Of a stretch of DNA of 6,614 nt, positions 6,301 to 6,614 are shown in pieces. The DNA lies in the NCBI GenBank assembly GCA_903868375.1, contig CAIPVD010000082.1, forward strand, positions 1 through 6,614. The letters run 5' to 3'. Every line of letters starts with the position of its first letter. Within the stretch, counting starts at the first letter, position 1. A model generated the notes under the pieces. The model was not told the DNA's origin. It saw only the letters and a list, made by a program, of their open reading frames with translations, and searched no databases. The position numbers and the translations under genes were made by a program. The DNA is from an uncultured delta proteobacterium (GTDB lineage: Bacteria; UBA10199; GCA-002796325; 1-14-0-20-49-13).

Positions 6301-6404
6301 AATCTAAAGCCTGAATCATCCAGACTCTTTGGCTGTTTGAAGGAGTTAAATATTTCACGAGCTTTATCTGCATGAGGTTGGCCTGCTAGTTCTTTTGAAC
6401 TCAT
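6297..6404 (-). CDS. Possible 35-residue ORF, hypothetical
   Basis: On the - strand an ATG at 6402-6404 opens a 35-codon frame that begins MSSKELAGQPHADKAREIF and ends at a TAA (6297-6299) overlapping the stop of the convergent RDD gene by 4 nt. The composition is soluble and charged, with no membrane segment. No Shine-Dalgarno precedes the ATG. The frame stays open without a stop back to the TAA of the preceding - strand gene at 6429-6431, adding the codons RRLPVDTL. It could be a real small gene, the tail of an older longer reading frame now split by that stop, or chance. I do not recognise the family. Confidence 0.25.
   Translation of the reverse strand: MSSKELAGQPHADKAREIFNSFKQPKSLDDSGFRF
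6388..6401. repeat. Small perfect inverted repeat in the right-hand intergenic region
   Basis: AGTTC-TTTT-GAACT forms a 5-bp stem with a 4-nt loop. It sits between wider arms GCCTGC (6381-6386) and GCAGGC (6419-6424). No T-run follows on either strand, so it does not look like a standard intrinsic terminator. It lies between the convergent RDD gene and the - strand gene at the right edge, and could be a weak structural element or chance. Confidence 0.25.
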
Positions 6405-6428
6405 AAGCGTATCGACAGGCAGGCGACG

Positions 6429-6614
6429 TTACTTTTTCTTGGCGGAATCTAAGGCTTGGCGGAACTTTTTGGCGCGAAGCAGAGCTGCTTCGCGTTCGGC
6501 GGCAATTTCGTCCCAAAGGCTATCGCTCATCGATTCTTTCACCGATTTCTTTTCGTATCTTCTATCTTGAATGTAGATGTAAGCAACTCCAGCGATCGCA
6601 CATACGAAAACAAT
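6429..6614 (-). CDS. Small membrane-anchored protein with charged helical tail, partial (C-terminus only)
   Basis: Reading the - strand from the last base, the frame is open for 61 codons to a TAA at 6429-6431. The beginning lies beyond the right edge. The visible protein starts with a hydrophobic stretch, IVFVCAIAGVAYIYI, which looks like the end of a single transmembrane helix. A basic segment, QDRRYEKK, follows, and then a charged, probably alpha-helical region (WDEIAAEREAALLRAKKFRQ) ending in AKKK. The basic residues after the helix suggest a cytoplasmic C-terminus by the positive-inside rule. The pattern is that of a small membrane-anchored protein with a short coiled coil; no family is recognised. 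It converges on the RDD gene. Confidence 0.65.
   Translation of the reverse strand: MVFVCAIAGVAYIYIQDRRYEKKSVKESMSDSLWDEIAAEREAALLRAKKFRQALDSAKKK

Noticed and set aside
6301..6428. Intrinsic terminator between the RDD gene and the edge gene
   Set aside because: The hairpin at 6388-6401 has only 5 bp of mostly A/T-mixed stem and no T-run, and other paired stretches are shorter; no convincing terminator is present.
1..6614. tRNA, rRNA, CRISPR arrays, insertion sequences, attachment sites or a known defence system
   Set aside because: I saw no regularly spaced repeats of CRISPR size, no transposase or integrase motifs and no cloverleaf-like sequence; intergenic space is too short for most of these.

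Overview
The window is ordinary-looking bacterial chromosome of moderate GC content (roughly half G+C by eye). It carries six complete genes, one gene cut by the right edge and one doubtful small ORF. RsmE and a UgpQ-like GDPD point to a bacterium. The tandem RDD protein with a proline-rich exported tail, and the zinc-ribbon Yip1 protein, fit a Gram-negative or uncultured (possibly deltaproteobacteria-like) lineage, but the sequence does not allow a firm taxonomic call. I see no tRNA, rRNA, CRISPR array, transposase or phage gene.

Layout. (1) 61-1302, + strand: a polytopic membrane protein resembling a GT-C fold glycosyltransferase, with a strong Shine-Dalgarno that moves its start to position 61. 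(2) 1309-2982, - strand: a two-gene operon, first a zinc-ribbon/Yip1-type membrane protein (2209-2982), then a ROK family sugar kinase (1309-2208). The stop and start codons abut, and the kinase runs tail-to-tail into gene 1 with a 6-nt gap. (3) 2983-3063: an AT-rich divergent intergenic region with a 20-bp near-perfect palindrome at 3011-3030, the best candidate operator. (4) 3064-6300, + strand: a tight three-gene cluster of rsmE (16S rRNA m3U1498 methyltransferase), a glycerophosphodiester phosphodiesterase and a 584-aa tandem-RDD membrane protein, with gaps of 2 and 4 nt. (5) 6297-6614, - strand: the C-terminal 61 residues of a small membrane-anchored protein that enters from the right edge, followed by a possible 35-aa ORF in the same frame.

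How the genes fit together. rsmE (ribosome maturation), the GDPD (turnover of phospholipid head groups) and the RDD protein are probably co-transcribed but share no obvious pathway. The ROK kinase and the Yip1 protein are probably translationally coupled. The items most worth a second look are the RDD-RDD-TM-beta-domain-polyproline architecture, a degenerate 8-bp tandem repeat inside rsmE, the divergent palindrome, and the small ORFs at the right edge. I found no convincing new defence or mobile system.
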